Source: Glycomyces terrestris
Lineage (GTDB): Bacteria > Actinomycetota > Actinomycetes > Mycobacteriales > Micromonosporaceae
NCBI RefSeq assembly: GCF_003933745.1
Contig: NZ_RSEB01000002.1
Span: 558,001 to 622,000 of the forward strand
DNA: 64,000 nucleotides
Direction: 5' to 3'
The notes under the pieces: generated by a model
Databases searched by the model: none
Seen by the model: the letters and a program-made list of their open reading frames with translations, nothing else
What the model was told of the DNA's origin: nothing
Shown: one piece after another, positions 1 through 8,621 of the stretch
How positions within the stretch are numbered: the first letter of the stretch is position 1
Layout: each line of letters starts with the position of its first letter
Translations under genes and position numbers: made by a program

Positions 1-1524
1 CGCGTCGCGGGCGGCCTCGCCCTCCTGGCCGTGCCCGTGGTCGCCCTCGTCGTCGCCTACGTCCTGCCGACGATCCGCACCTACGAGCTCAGCCGCCTCC
101 AGGGCTTCGCCCTCGGCGAGACCGAGGACGCCGGCGGCGCGAACTACGACAGCGTGCTCGCCTCGGGCGAACTGTGGGACGGCATCGGCCACCTGCTCGG
201 GCCGACCGGCCTCATGGTCCTCGGCGGGGCCGTCGTCGCCCCGCTCATCGCGCTCCTGGTCCACCGGGCCGGCGCGGGCGTCCGCGCCGTCGCGCGCGTC
301 GCGTGGGCGCTGGCCGCGATCACGTTCGCGCCCGCGGCGCTCACCGTCGCCTGGCTCGTCGACCGGGTCGTCACCGAGAGCGAAGTCCAAGCGAGCCTGT
401 ACGACTGGCCGTGCCTCGTCTCCGGCGTCGTCATCGGCACCGGCGTCCTCACCGGGCTCGCGGCCCTGCGCGGCGGGAACGCCGACGGCAGGACGGCGGG
501 CACCGTCGCCGCCGCCGCGGGCCTGACCGCGCTCGCGCTGGCCGCGGCCGGGCTCCAGACGTTCGCGTTCGACACGATCAGCGGCCTGCCCGCCGACGTG
601 CGCCTGCCCCTGCACCAGGTGTACGACGGCGTGCGCGCCGGCATGGACGTCGGCTCCGCGGCCGCGACCTCCGTGATCCTCCTCGGCATCCTCGCCGTCC
701 TCGGCGTCGGCGCCGCCGTCCTGTTCGCGGCAGCCAAAGTTCGCATCGACGTCGACCCCGAACCGGCCGAGCCGGCCGGGACGCGCGCGGGCGCGGCCGT
801 CGCGGCGTTCGCCGTCCTGCTCCTCGCTCTCGCCGCGGTCGGCTACTTCCTGCTGCCGTGGCTCGCCCGCGCCGGCGAGGTCTCCGATCCGCCGCAGGAC
901 CTGTGGTTCACCATCCGCCGCACCTGGGTCCCGCCGCTGATCACCACCGGGGTCGCGGTCACCGCCGCCGCGGTCGGCGGCTTCGCGATCGGGGCGCTGC
1001 GGCCCTTCGGCGACGCCTCCCGCTGGGTCCTGCTCCTGTTCGCGCCCTGGCTGTTCGTCGGCACCGGGCCGCTCGCGGCCGCGCACCTCGAAGCGGTGGC
1101 CGAACCGGGCGAGTGGGTCGTCATCGGGTCGCTCCCGCCGCGGGCGTGGATCGCCGTGCCGCTGCTGTTCCTGTTCACGGCCCTGTGCTGGGGCCTCCAG
1201 GACCGCCGCCGCGCCCGCATCGCGCAGGGCCACCCGCGTGGCGCGGCGAACGCCGCGTTCGCCAAGGCCGCCTTGCCGTTCGCGCTCCTGGCCGTGCTGG
1301 CGCTGCTCCTCGTCCACGTCCAGGACCTGTTCTGGAACGAGCTGACGTACCAGGACATGCTCTCCGCGGGCGTCATGCGGTACGCGCTGGAGCACCTCGA
1401 CTTCGAGCACACCGGGATCGCCTACGGGTTCCCGCTGCCGGTCCTGATCCCGTACGCGCTGGCCGCGGCCGCCCTCGCGGTCTGGTACCTGCCGCGCGTC
1501 GCGGTGCGCACCGGCCGGGCCTGA
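1..1524 (+). CDS. polytopic membrane protein, 5' end outside window
   Basis: The frame is open from base 1 and ends at 1524; a GTG at 31 is the first start codon in view, but in-frame hydrophobic residues precede it, so the gene very probably begins upstream. About 500 residues are visible, nearly all in long hydrophobic Ala/Leu/Val stretches separated by short charged loops, giving roughly ten membrane segments. One soluble loop carries an acidic patch (around residue 35 of the visible part). I recognise no family motif and assign no substrate. Codon use is typical of the window. A strong stem-loop follows the stop, so this is the last gene of its transcript. Confidence 0.75.
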   Translation, partial: RVAGGLALLAVPVVALVVAYVLPTIRTYELSRLQGFALGETEDAGGANYDSVLASGELWDGIGHLLGPTGLMVLGGAVVAPLIALLVHRAGAGVRAVARVAWALAAITFAPAALTVAWLVDRVVTESEVQASLYDWPCLVSGVVIGTGVLTGLAALRGGNADGRTAGTVAAAAGLTALALAAAGLQTFAFDTISGLPADVRLPLHQVYDGVRAGMDVGSAAATSVILLGILAVLGVGAAVLFAAAKVRIDVDPEPAEPAGTRAGAAVAAFAVLLLALAAVGYFLLPWLARAGEVSDPPQDLWFTIRRTWVPPLITTGVAVTAAAVGGFAIGALRPFGDASRWVLLLFAPWLFVGTGPLAAAHLEAVAEPGEWVVIGSLPPRAWIAVPLLFLFTALCWGLQDRRRARIAQGHPRGAANAAFAKAALPFALLAVLALLLVHVQDLFWNELTYQDMLSAGVMRYALEHLDFEHTGIAYGFPLPVLIPYALAAAALAVWYLPRVAVRTGRA

Positions 1525-1534
1525 GGACGCGGAA

Positions 1535-1560
1535 CGGGGGCCGGCTTGCCTCGGCCCCCG
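1535..1560. terminator. stem-loop terminator between convergent genes
   Basis: Perfect 9-bp arms CGGGGGCCG and CGGCCCCCG enclose an 8-base loop. It lies 11 bases after the stop of the membrane protein gene and just beyond the 3' end of the convergent phosphatase gene, so it can serve both strands. There is no T-tract, as is common in GC-rich actinobacteria. Confidence 0.7.
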
Positions 1561-1576
1561 CTCCGCCTCGCGCGCT

Positions 1577-2119
1577 TCAGTTCCTGACGAACTCGATGTC
1601 GTGGAAGCGGCCCGCCGCGGTGTCGTAGTGGAGCCGCGCGCCCTCCATGTACCCGAACAGCGGGCCCCAGTCGTCGTGGTCGGCGTCGGGGAAGAGCGCC
1701 ACGAGCCCGCACTCGATGTGGCCGCCGTGCCCGATGACCAGGGCCGCGTCGCCGGGGCCGAGGGGCGCGAGGAGTTCGGACCACTGCCGGGCGAGGGCGT
1801 GCGCGTAGTCGCTGACGGCGCTGCCGCGGCGCCCGACCAGGCGCGCGAGCCGCGTGAACGGGGCGCCGACGTCGAAGGAGGCCGCCTGCGACTCCTGGAG
1901 GAATGCGTTCACATTGTGGAGGGTCGGGAGCTCGACGGTGACCGCGAACCCCATGGCGATGGCCGTCTCGCGCGCCCGCGGGGCGACGCTCGTGGCGACG
2001 GTCTGGAAGGGGCCCATGAGGGTGCCGGACCAGCGCGCCAGTTCGACCCCCTCCTGCGAGAGGTGGACGGCCTCGTCGCCGTTGCGCTTGCTGTGCCGTC
2101 GGATCTCGAGCATGGGCAT
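1577..2119 (-). CDS. histidine phosphatase-like protein
   Basis: 180 residues. The N-terminus reads MPMLEIRRHSKRNG: the RRHS is a variant of the RHG phosphohistidine motif of the histidine phosphatase (phosphoglycerate-mutase-like) superfamily. The middle has an Arg-Glu pair in PRARET, and the C-terminal half has VIGHGGHIE, where the second catalytic His is expected. It is therefore probably a small cytoplasmic phosphatase of unknown substrate. The Gly of RHG is replaced by Ser, which is unusual but tolerated in divergent members. The ATG at 2119 was chosen because a GAAGAG element lies just upstream; longer in-frame starts reach back to 2188 but lack this. It stands alone, with a palindrome about 110 bases upstream. 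Confidence 0.65.
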   Translation of the reverse strand: MPMLEIRRHSKRNGDEAVHLSQEGVELARWSGTLMGPFQTVATSVAPRARETAIAMGFAVTVELPTLHNVNAFLQESQAASFDVGAPFTRLARLVGRRGSAVSDYAHALARQWSELLAPLGPGDAALVIGHGGHIECGLVALFPDADHDDWGPLFGYMEGARLHYDTAAGRFHDIEFVRN

Positions 2120-2231
2120 AGGCGGTCTCTTCTCTTCTCGAACACGCTGCACAGCGGGTGGAGCGTGTGGTGCGCCGGCGGTCCGCATCGAGCCTACTGG
2201 TCCCGGACGAAGCGGGGCGAAGGTGGCTGCG

Positions 2232-2243
2232 TGACCTAGGTCA
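2232..2243. promoter_or_regulatory. 12-bp perfect palindrome, operator candidate
   Basis: TGACCTAGGTCA is perfectly self-complementary and lies in the 162-base gap between the phosphatase start (2119) and the 3' end of the DUF574 gene (2282). It could be an operator for the phosphatase promoter; the regulator is unknown. Confidence 0.3.
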
Positions 2244-2281
2244 AGAGTCGGTTCGGGTTGGGGCCCAGGGTGTCGGGCCCG

Positions 2282-3142
2282 TCAGGGCTTGACGGCGATC
2301 GCGGCCATCTGGGTCCGCTCGTACGGCTCCAGGTCCGCGAACTCGGGAACGGCGCGCCCGGGGTCCTCCGGGTACCACCGCGAGACGTACTCCAGGCCCG
2401 GGGCGACCAGCGGCATCCCCAGGAAGTGGCGTTCGAGGCGCTCGACGGGGCGGCACCAGCCGTTCCCGAGCGTCTCCAGGCACGCGCGCGAGAGCGCGTG
2501 CTGGGCCGGGTCGCCGGTGTCGGGCCAGGCGGTGATGAACAGGTGCGAGCCGGACGCGAGGGGCTCCATGAGCGCCGCGATGATGTCGTCGGGCCGCTCA
2601 TCCTCGGCGATCTGCATGATCATGCCGATGAGCATGAGGCCCACCGGGCGGTCGAAGTCGAGCGCGCCGCGCACCTCCGGGTTCGCGAGCACCCCCTCGG
2701 GGTCGCGCAGGTCGGCGGTGACCACGGTGGTGGTGCGGTCGTCGGCGAGCAGGGCGCGGCCGTGGGAGAGCACCATCGGGTCGTTGTCGACGTAGACGAC
2801 GTGGGTCTCCGGGTTGATCTCCTGCGCGGCCTCGTGCGTGTTCTGCTTCGTGGGCAGGCCGCAGCCGATGTCGAGGAGCTGGTCGATCCCGGCCGCGCGC
2901 ACCATGTACCGGACGCCGCGCACGAGGGCGGTCCGGTTGAGCAGGGCGCACTCGCGGGCCTGGGGGATGTGCCGCATGAAGACGTCGGCGGCTTCGCGGT
3001 CGGCCTTGAAGTTGTCCCTGCCGCCGAGGATGGCGTCGTAGACCCTGGCGGTCGAGGGCACCTCGGGGTCGATCCCCGGCGGCGGCCATTCGGGGGCTGC
3101 TTCGTTCACGGCAATCCAATCGGCGCTGAATGGGCAGTTCAC
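2282..3142 (-). CDS. DUF574 family SAM-dependent methyltransferase
   Basis: 286 residues, normal length for the actinobacterial S-adenosylmethionine methyltransferase family DUF574 (PF04672). Seen in order: the N-terminal signature PSTARVYDAILGGRDNF (about residues 30-46), a Rossmann motif I LLDIGCGLPT near residue 90, an acidic strand end VVYVDND that would bind the ribose, and a ...TTTVVTADLRDP segment as motif III. The physiological substrate of this family is not known. These genes are very often beside XRE-type regulators in actinomycetes, and here a large XRE/NB-ARC protein is encoded immediately upstream on the same strand, 171 bases away. Co-expression is possible but the gap leaves room for a separate promoter. 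Confidence 0.85.
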   Translation of the reverse strand: MNCPFSADWIAVNEAAPEWPPPGIDPEVPSTARVYDAILGGRDNFKADREAADVFMRHIPQARECALLNRTALVRGVRYMVRAAGIDQLLDIGCGLPTKQNTHEAAQEINPETHVVYVDNDPMVLSHGRALLADDRTTTVVTADLRDPEGVLANPEVRGALDFDRPVGLMLIGMIMQIAEDERPDDIIAALMEPLASGSHLFITAWPDTGDPAQHALSRACLETLGNGWCRPVERLERHFLGMPLVAPGLEYVSRWYPEDPGRAVPEFADLEPYERTQMAAIAVKP

Positions 3143-3313
3143 GGGGGGATCAGGCGCGTCGCGGCGGGCGGGCGCGGCGCTGCCGGGGGAGGCCGGTCGA
3201 CATCCGGCCCAGGGGGTCCCGCCGCCGGTGCGGGACGTGGCTCCAGCCTACGCCATCGGCCCGGGGACCACGAGCTGCGCTCCCCAAGGGGACGTTGGCA
3301 TCCCGGGGCCCCG

Positions 3314-5647
3314 CTACGCCGTCAGGGTCCGGTGGCGCCCGACCGGCCGCGGGGACCGCTCCGGCCCCGCGCCGCCGTCGAGGCGCAGCCGCACCGCGTT
3401 CGCGAGCGGGTCCCCGAGGGCCGCCAGGACCGGCTCGGCGGTGCGCCACTCCAGCCGCGCCCCGGCCACGTCCCCGAGGTCGTACCGCAGGTTCCCGAGC
3501 CGGTACCGGAACCGGCCCTCGCTGAGCTGGTCGCCGATCTCCGCGGCGAGCGCCAGCGCGCTGCGGTAGGCGTCCGCGGCCCGGCCGTGGTCGCCCATCT
3601 CCAGGCAGGTCTCGGCGATCACCTGGAACGAGCGCATCTGCGCCCAGCGGTTCCCGATGAGCTCGGAGCGGTCGAGCGCGGCCCGGAACATCTTGAGCGC
3701 CATCTCGAACCGGCCCTCGCCGACGTACGCGCGGCCGATCGCGCACAGGCTCGACCCCTCGCCCCACGGGGTCCCGGCCCGCTCGGCGTTGTCGTAGGCG
3801 CGGCGGGCGTGCTCCAGGGCCTCGCCGACGCGGCCGCGCCGCACGCACGCGTGGCTGAGCCCGCACAGCGCCTGGACGAGCCCGGCCGCGTCGCGGACCC
3901 GCTCGTAGTGCGCGACGGCGTCCTCGAGGAGGACGATCGCCTCGGCGGGCCGGTGCAGCTCGGTGTACGCCTCCGCGAGGTTGACCGCGATGGCGGCCGC
4001 GACGGTCGCGTTCCCGGTGCGGCGGGCCGCGGCGAGCGCGGTCTCGCCGCTGGCCGCATAGGACTGCCAGTGCCGCATGAGGACGAAGTAGCCGCCCGCG
4101 GCGTAGGCGAGGCGCCAGGCGAAGTCGTGCTCGCCGGCCTCGGCCGCGAAGCGCACGAGGGCGACGATGTTGTGCCGTTCGCGCTCGTACCAGTGGAGGG
4201 CGTCCCGGGCGGTCGCGACGGGCGCGCCGGGGAGGGCGGGCACGTCGAGGCCGAACCAGTCGGGCATGAGGAGCCGGGTGGCGGCCGCGGCGGTCCCGGT
4301 GTACCACTCCAGGAGCCGCTTCGCGGCGTCGTCGGGCTCGTCCTCGGCGACCCACCTGGTGGTCGCGTAGAGCCGCAGCAGGTCGTGCATCTGGTAGCGG
4401 CTGGGCCCGGGAGACTCGACGAGGTTGGCGTCGACGAGGGTCTCGAGGCGGTCCTCGGCGTCGGCCTCGGGGATGCCGGCGAGGCGGGCGGCGACGAGGG
4501 GTCCGAAGTCGAGGCCGGGGAAGAGCGCTCCCAACCGCCGGAAGACGAGCCGCTCGTCGGCTTCGAGCGCCCGGTAGGACATGGAGAACGCCTCCATGAG
4601 CTGGAGGTCGCCGGCTTCGAGCTCGGCGAGGCGGCGGCGCTCGTCGCGCAGCCGCTCGGTCAGCGTCCCGACCTTCCACTGGGGACGACTGGCGAGCCGG
4701 GCCCCGGCGATTCGCAGCGCGAGCGGCAGGTGCCCGCACTGCTCGGCGAGCTCCGCGGCGGCCCGCGGCTCGGCCGCGACCCGGTCGGCCCCGGCGGTGC
4801 GCGCGAGGAGTTCGAGGGACTCCTCGGCGCTGAACGGCCCGAGCCGGAGCGTCTGCGCCCCTTCGAGTCCGATGAGGCTGTTGCGGCTGGTGGCGATGAC
4901 GACGCAGCCGGGAGTGCCGGGCAGGAGCGGGCGCAGGTCGGCCTCGCCGCGGGCGTTGTCGAACACCAGGAGACAGCGGCGGTGGCGCAGGAGCGAGCGG
5001 TAGGCGCAGGCGAGCTCGTCGAAGTCGGCGGGGACGCGCTCGTCGGGGTGTCCGAGGGTCCGCACGCACTGGCGCAGCACCGTCTCGGGGGCGAGGCGGC
5101 GCTCGTCGAAGCCGCGCATGTTGATGAACAGCTGGCCGTCGGGGAACTCGGGGGCGAGCCGCTGGGCGAGGTGGACGGCGAGCGTGGTCTTGCCGAGGCC
5201 GGGGCCGCCGGTGATGCCGATGACGATGGGGGAGCGGCGGTCCGGTTCGTCCATCGCGGCGAGGACGGTGTCGTGGAGGGTCGCGGTCTCGGCGGCGCGC
5301 CCGGCGAAGTCGGGCAGGTCGGCGGGCAGCTGGTACGGCAGCGGGGCGGCGGCCCGCGCGGCCGGGCGGGCCGGCGTCCCCTGGAGGTCGCGCTGGAGCC
5401 GGTGCCAGCGCCGGGCCCACACCTCGGGGTCGGCGCCGCACGCGGCCGCGTACGCCTGGACGACGTCCAGGGACGGCATCTCGCGGCCCGAGGCGGCCCT
5501 GGCGAGGGTGGACGCGGAGTAGTGCGCCTTGGCCGCCATGGCCCGGTAGGTGCTGCCGGGCGCGGCGGCGCGGAGCTCGCGCAGCCGCTGCGCGAACTGC
5601 TCCAGCGGACCCCGCCCGGGGTCGATCGGTTGTTCTGGTCTTCCCAT
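3314..5647 (-). CDS. XRE-HTH / NB-ARC / TPR transcriptional regulator
   Basis: 777 residues from the ATG at 5647 (MGRPEQPID...), which is preceded by a GAAGAGCGAGG element. Longer in-frame starts to 5920 are rejected because they would run into the divergent halogenase gene. Domains: an XRE-like helix-turn-helix at about residues 14-62 (TYRAMAAKAHYSASTLARAASG), an NB-ARC-type NTPase from about 105 to 400 with Walker A GGPGLGKT (147-154) and Walker B CLLVFDN (225-231), then Ala/Arg-rich alpha-helical TPR-type repeats to the C-terminus. This is the AfsR/SARP-like STAND architecture without the bacterial transcriptional activation domain. Such proteins act as ligand- or nucleotide-controlled regulators. 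It is divergent from the halogenase gene across a 244-base shared upstream region, so it may control that cluster (inference). Confidence 0.85.
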   Translation of the reverse strand: MGRPEQPIDPGRGPLEQFAQRLRELRAAAPGSTYRAMAAKAHYSASTLARAASGREMPSLDVVQAYAAACGADPEVWARRWHRLQRDLQGTPARPAARAAAPLPYQLPADLPDFAGRAAETATLHDTVLAAMDEPDRRSPIVIGITGGPGLGKTTLAVHLAQRLAPEFPDGQLFINMRGFDERRLAPETVLRQCVRTLGHPDERVPADFDELACAYRSLLRHRRCLLVFDNARGEADLRPLLPGTPGCVVIATSRNSLIGLEGAQTLRLGPFSAEESLELLARTAGADRVAAEPRAAAELAEQCGHLPLALRIAGARLASRPQWKVGTLTERLRDERRRLAELEAGDLQLMEAFSMSYRALEADERLVFRRLGALFPGLDFGPLVAARLAGIPEADAEDRLETLVDANLVESPGPSRYQMHDLLRLYATTRWVAEDEPDDAAKRLLEWYTGTAAAATRLLMPDWFGLDVPALPGAPVATARDALHWYERERHNIVALVRFAAEAGEHDFAWRLAYAAGGYFVLMRHWQSYAASGETALAAARRTGNATVAAAIAVNLAEAYTELHRPAEAIVLLEDAVAHYERVRDAAGLVQALCGLSHACVRRGRVGEALEHARRAYDNAERAGTPWGEGSSLCAIGRAYVGEGRFEMALKMFRAALDRSELIGNRWAQMRSFQVIAETCLEMGDHGRAADAYRSALALAAEIGDQLSEGRFRYRLGNLRYDLGDVAGARLEWRTAEPVLAALGDPLANAVRLRLDGGAGPERSPRPVGRHRTLTA

Positions 5648-5808
5648 GGCCTCGCTCTTCGCCTCGGAACCGTGCCGGTCGGGTCGCCCGGGTGAACAAC
5701 TCTCATCGTATCGAGGTGCGGCAATGTTCGCGGTGCGAACACGCGCGGGCGGGTTCCGCGCTCCAGTCACGTTGTCGCGCAACAACCGCACGGCTGGCCG
5801 ACAACCGT

Positions 5809-5824
5809 GACGCTCCGTAGCGTC
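5809..5824. promoter_or_regulatory. inverted repeat in halogenase upstream region
   Basis: GACGCT-CCGT-AGCGTC is a perfect 6-bp inverted repeat about 70 bases upstream of the halogenase start. Shortly before it are TTGTCGCGCAACAAC-like imperfect repeats. It may be an operator for the MarR or NB-ARC regulator. Confidence 0.35.
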
Positions 5825-5851
5825 GTTGCCGGAACCCCCTTCGAACACCAG

Positions 5852-5875
5852 GACGCATCCGTGCCGCGATGCGTC
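5852..5875. promoter_or_regulatory. 8-bp inverted repeat directly before halogenase RBS
   Basis: GACGCATC and GATGCGTC are perfect arms around CGTGCCGC. The right arm ends a few bases before the AGGAG of the halogenase gene, so the repeat can be either an operator at the transcript start or a 5'-UTR hairpin affecting translation. Confidence 0.4.
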
Positions 5876-5891
5876 GGACAGGAGCCAGCGC

Positions 5892-7496
5892 ATGGACACC
5901 TCTCCCACCGACCACCGCATCCGGAACGTGGTCGTCCTCGGCGGCGGGACCGCCGGGTGGATGACCGCCTCCTATGTGGCCAAGGCGTTCCAGGGCACGG
6001 TGAACGTGACCGTCCTGGAGGCGCCCGCGGTGCCGCGGATCGGCGTCGGCGAGGCCACGGTTCCCAACCTGCACAAGGCGTTCTTCTCGTTCCTCGGGAT
6101 CGAGGAGGACGAGTGGATGCGCGAGTGCAACGCGAGCTTCAAGATGGCCGTCAAGTTCGTCAACTGGCGCACCGAGGGCGAGGGCGAACCGGTCTCGCGC
6201 ACCCACCGCGGCCGGCCGGACCACTTCTACCACACGTTCGGCATCCTCCCCGCCCACGACCAGCTCCCGCTGTCGCACTACTGGTTCGCCGACCGGGCGG
6301 CCGGGCGTACCGACGAGCAGTTCGACTACGCCTGCTACCGGGAGCCGGCCGCGATGGACGCGAAGCTCGCGCCGCGCGACCGCGACGGGAACCGCTGGAC
6401 GAACTACGCGTGGCACTTCGACGCGCAGCTGGTCGCGGACTTCCTGTGCCGCTTCTCGGTCAAGTCCCTCGGCGTCACGCACGTCCAGGACCGCTTCACC
6501 GAGGCCGTGCGCGACGAGCGCGGCTTCGTGACCGCGCTCAAGACCGAGTCGGGACGGGTCCTCGAAGGCGACCTGTTCGTCGACTGCTCGGGCTTCCGGG
6601 GCCTGCTCATCAACCAGACGATGCGCGAGCCGTTCCTCGACATGAGCGACTACCTGCTGTGCGACAGCGCGGTCGCGGCGGCCGTGCCGCACGACGACGA
6701 GGCCGAGGGCATCGAGCCGTACACCTCCGCGATCGCCATGAAGTCCGGGTGGACGTGGAAGATCCCGATGCTCGGGCGCTTCGGCTCGGGGTACGTGTTC
6801 TCCAGCCGCTTCACCGACCGCGACACCGCGAGCGAGGACTTCTGCCGCCTGTGGGGCCTCGACCCCGACAACACGGCCCTGAACCAGATCTCGTTCCGGG
6901 TGGGCCGCAACCGGCGCGCGTGGGTGAAGAACGTCGTCTCGGTCGGGCTCGCCTCGTGCTTCCTCGAACCGCTGGAGTCGACCGGGATCTACTTCATCTA
7001 CGCGGCGATCTTCCAGCTGGTGAAGCACTTCCCGGACAAGCGGTTCGACCCGGTCCTCGCCAAGCGCTTCAACGCCGAGATCGAGACCATGTTCGACGAC
7101 TCCCGCGACTTCATCCAGGCGCACTTCAAGTTCGCGCCCCGCAACGACACGCCGTTCTGGCGGGAGAACAAGAATCTGGTCCTCGACGCGGGGATGCAGG
7201 AGAAGGTCGACATGTACCGGGCCGGGATGCCGGTGAACATGCCCGTCGCGGACGAGTCCACGTACTACGGGAACTTCGAGGCCGAGTTCCGCAACTACTG
7301 GACCAACGGCAGCTTCTACTGCATCTTCTCGGGGCTCGACCTCGTCCCCGACCACGTGTACCCGACGCAGGCGCTGCGCCCCGACGCCGCCGCGGGCGCG
7401 CGGGAGGTGTTCGCGGGCATCGCCGCCGAACGCGACCGGCTCCTGGAGACCCTCCCCACCGCGTACGAGTACCTGCGCGGCCTGCACGGGAAGTAG
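5892..7496 (+). CDS. flavin-dependent tryptophan halogenase, PrnA type
   Basis: 534 residues, the normal size of FADH2-dependent tryptophan halogenases. It shows the FAD-binding GGGTAG (17-22), the invariant WTWKIP motif (287-292), the catalytic lysine K84 (SFKMAVKF, equivalent to PrnA K79) and the E362-S363 pair in [13 protein letters not shown]. The C-terminal part ([26 protein letters not shown]) follows PrnA/RebH closely, so the expected reaction is oxidative chlorination of tryptophan, most likely at C7. Regioselectivity cannot be proved by eye. The ATG at 5892 follows an AGGAG. It is the first gene of the cluster; FADH2 would come from the flavin reductase gene four positions downstream. 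It is divergent from the NB-ARC regulator. Confidence 0.95.
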   Translation: MDTSPTDHRIRNVVVLGGGTAGWMTASYVAKAFQGTVNVTVLEAPAVPRIGVGEATVPNLHKAFFSFLGIEEDEWMRECNASFKMAVKFVNWRTEGEGEPVSRTHRGRPDHFYHTFGILPAHDQLPLSHYWFADRAAGRTDEQFDYACYREPAAMDAKLAPRDRDGNRWTNYAWHFDAQLVADFLCRFSVKSLGVTHVQDRFTEAVRDERGFVTALKTESGRVLEGDLFVDCSGFRGLLINQTMREPFLDMSDYLLCDSAVAAAVPHDDEAEGIEPYTSAIAMKSGWTWKIPMLGRFGSGYVFSSRFTDRDTASEDFCRLWGLDPDNTALNQISFRVGRNRRAWVKNVVSVGLASCFLEPLESTGIYFIYAAIFQLVKHFPDKRFDPVLAKRFNAEIETMFDDSRDFIQAHFKFAPRNDTPFWRENKNLVLDAGMQEKVDMYRAGMPVNMPVADESTYYGNFEAEFRNYWTNGSFYCIFSGLDLVPDHVYPTQALRPDAAAGAREVFAGIAAERDRLLETLPTAYEYLRGLHGK

Positions 7497-7553
7497 GACC
7501 CCGCCGGGCCCGGCGCCCCTCCCGCCGGGCCCGCTTCTGAAGGGCGACAACGC

Positions 7554-8621
7554 ATGCACCTCACCGACCCCCGCTTCGACGGGCCGCGCGCGGCCCGCCT
7601 CGACCCGCTCGGCGCCGACGCGCCGCTGCGCGCCGTCCCCGCGATGAACGCCGCCGCCGACGTCCCGGCCCTGACGGCCGCGCTGCGCCGGCTCACCCCC
7701 AGCCTCCCCGAGGTCGCGGCGTTCGACTTCTGCGAGTGCCTGGCCGCCATGCGCGACCTCGGCCTCCTGCTCGGCTCGGTCAAGCGCCACGGCGTGCAGC
7801 CGGTGCCGCTCGTGCCCGGCCTGGAGCCGGTCCTGGTCGAGCTCGGCCGGCGCACCGACATGATCCCGCGCGACACCGTCCACCACTACACCGAGTGGAA
7901 CCCCTTGGGGGAGCGGCAGCGCATGTACACCGGGGACCCCCAGGAGACCGTCCTCATGGGAGGGCCGCGCGCCTCGATCCCCGAACTCGGGCGGGCCCTG
8001 GAGCGCTGCGCCGACCTCGCGGACGCCGACCTCGCCGACCCGGACTTCGTGCCGCTCCTCGACGACCTCTCGGACGCCCTGGGCGCCTTCGAGACCGCGA
8101 TCGGCGACGTCGTCGCCCGCGTCTCCCCGGAGTTCTTCGCGCAGCAGATGCGGCCCTACTACGAGGAGGTCGCCGTCGCCGGCCGCGACTGGCTCGGCCC
8201 CGCGGCCGCGCACGTCCCGCTCTACCTCGCCGACCTCGCGCTGTGGGCCGCCGACGACAACGACCCCGCGTACGAGGCGTTCCTGGAGGAGTCGGCCGAG
8301 CACACGCTCCCGGCCTGGCGGGCCCTGGTGGCGCAGTGGCGCGACCGGCCCTCGATCGTGCGGCGCCTGCGCGAGGCCGCCGAGCCCGACCCCGAGCCGT
8401 GGGTCCGCCACCTCGCCGCCCTGCACCGGGTCATGCGCCGCCTCGTGGTCTTCCGCGGCCGCCACCTGGGCATCGCCCGCAAGGCGTACAAGGAGGAGGT
8501 GCGCCTGTACGAGCTCGGCTCCGGCGGCGGCTCCATCGGCCTGCTCCAGTCCATCCTGGACCTGACGCGCGACAACGCCGCCATCGCCAAGTCCCTCGTC
8601 CCCGCCGGGAGGCCCGCATGA
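7554..8621 (+). CDS. PrnB-like heme enzyme (aminopyrrolnitrin-type ring rearrangement)
   Basis: 355 residues, matching PrnB, the heme enzyme of the indoleamine/tryptophan dioxygenase superfamily that converts 7-chlorotryptophan to monodechloroaminopyrrolnitrin. Recognised PrnB-like stretches: AAMRDLGLLLGSVKRHG (about 64-80), VPGLEPVLVELGR, WNP..RMYTG (around 120), MRPYYEEVAVAGRDWLGP, and the C-terminal HLGIARKAY followed by ELGSGGGS. H304 in the HLxxAxxAY motif is the likely proximal heme ligand. It follows the halogenase by 57 bases and overlaps the next gene as ATGA, so this is one operon. Expected role: carboxylate loss and indole-to-phenylpyrrole rearrangement of the chlorotryptophan. The actual product could differ from that of pyrrolnitrin producers. 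Confidence 0.88.
   Translation: MHLTDPRFDGPRAARLDPLGADAPLRAVPAMNAAADVPALTAALRRLTPSLPEVAAFDFCECLAAMRDLGLLLGSVKRHGVQPVPLVPGLEPVLVELGRRTDMIPRDTVHHYTEWNPLGERQRMYTGDPQETVLMGGPRASIPELGRALERCADLADADLADPDFVPLLDDLSDALGAFETAIGDVVARVSPEFFAQQMRPYYEEVAVAGRDWLGPAAAHVPLYLADLALWAADDNDPAYEAFLEESAEHTLPAWRALVAQWRDRPSIVRRLREAAEPDPEPWVRHLAALHRVMRRLVVFRGRHLGIARKAYKEEVRLYELGSGGGSIGLLQSILDLTRDNAAIAKSLVPAGRPA

Noticed and set aside
2258-5695. Plus-strand open frame of about 1145 codons
   Set aside because: It is the antisense of the DUF574 and NB-ARC genes; its protein is a low-complexity Gly/Arg/Glu/Val/Pro mixture without motifs, as expected opposite GC-rich genes.
5703-8465. Minus-strand open frame of about 920 codons under the halogenase and PrnB-like genes
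   Set aside because: Shadow of the convincing PrnA and PrnB homologues on the other strand; no recognisable domain.
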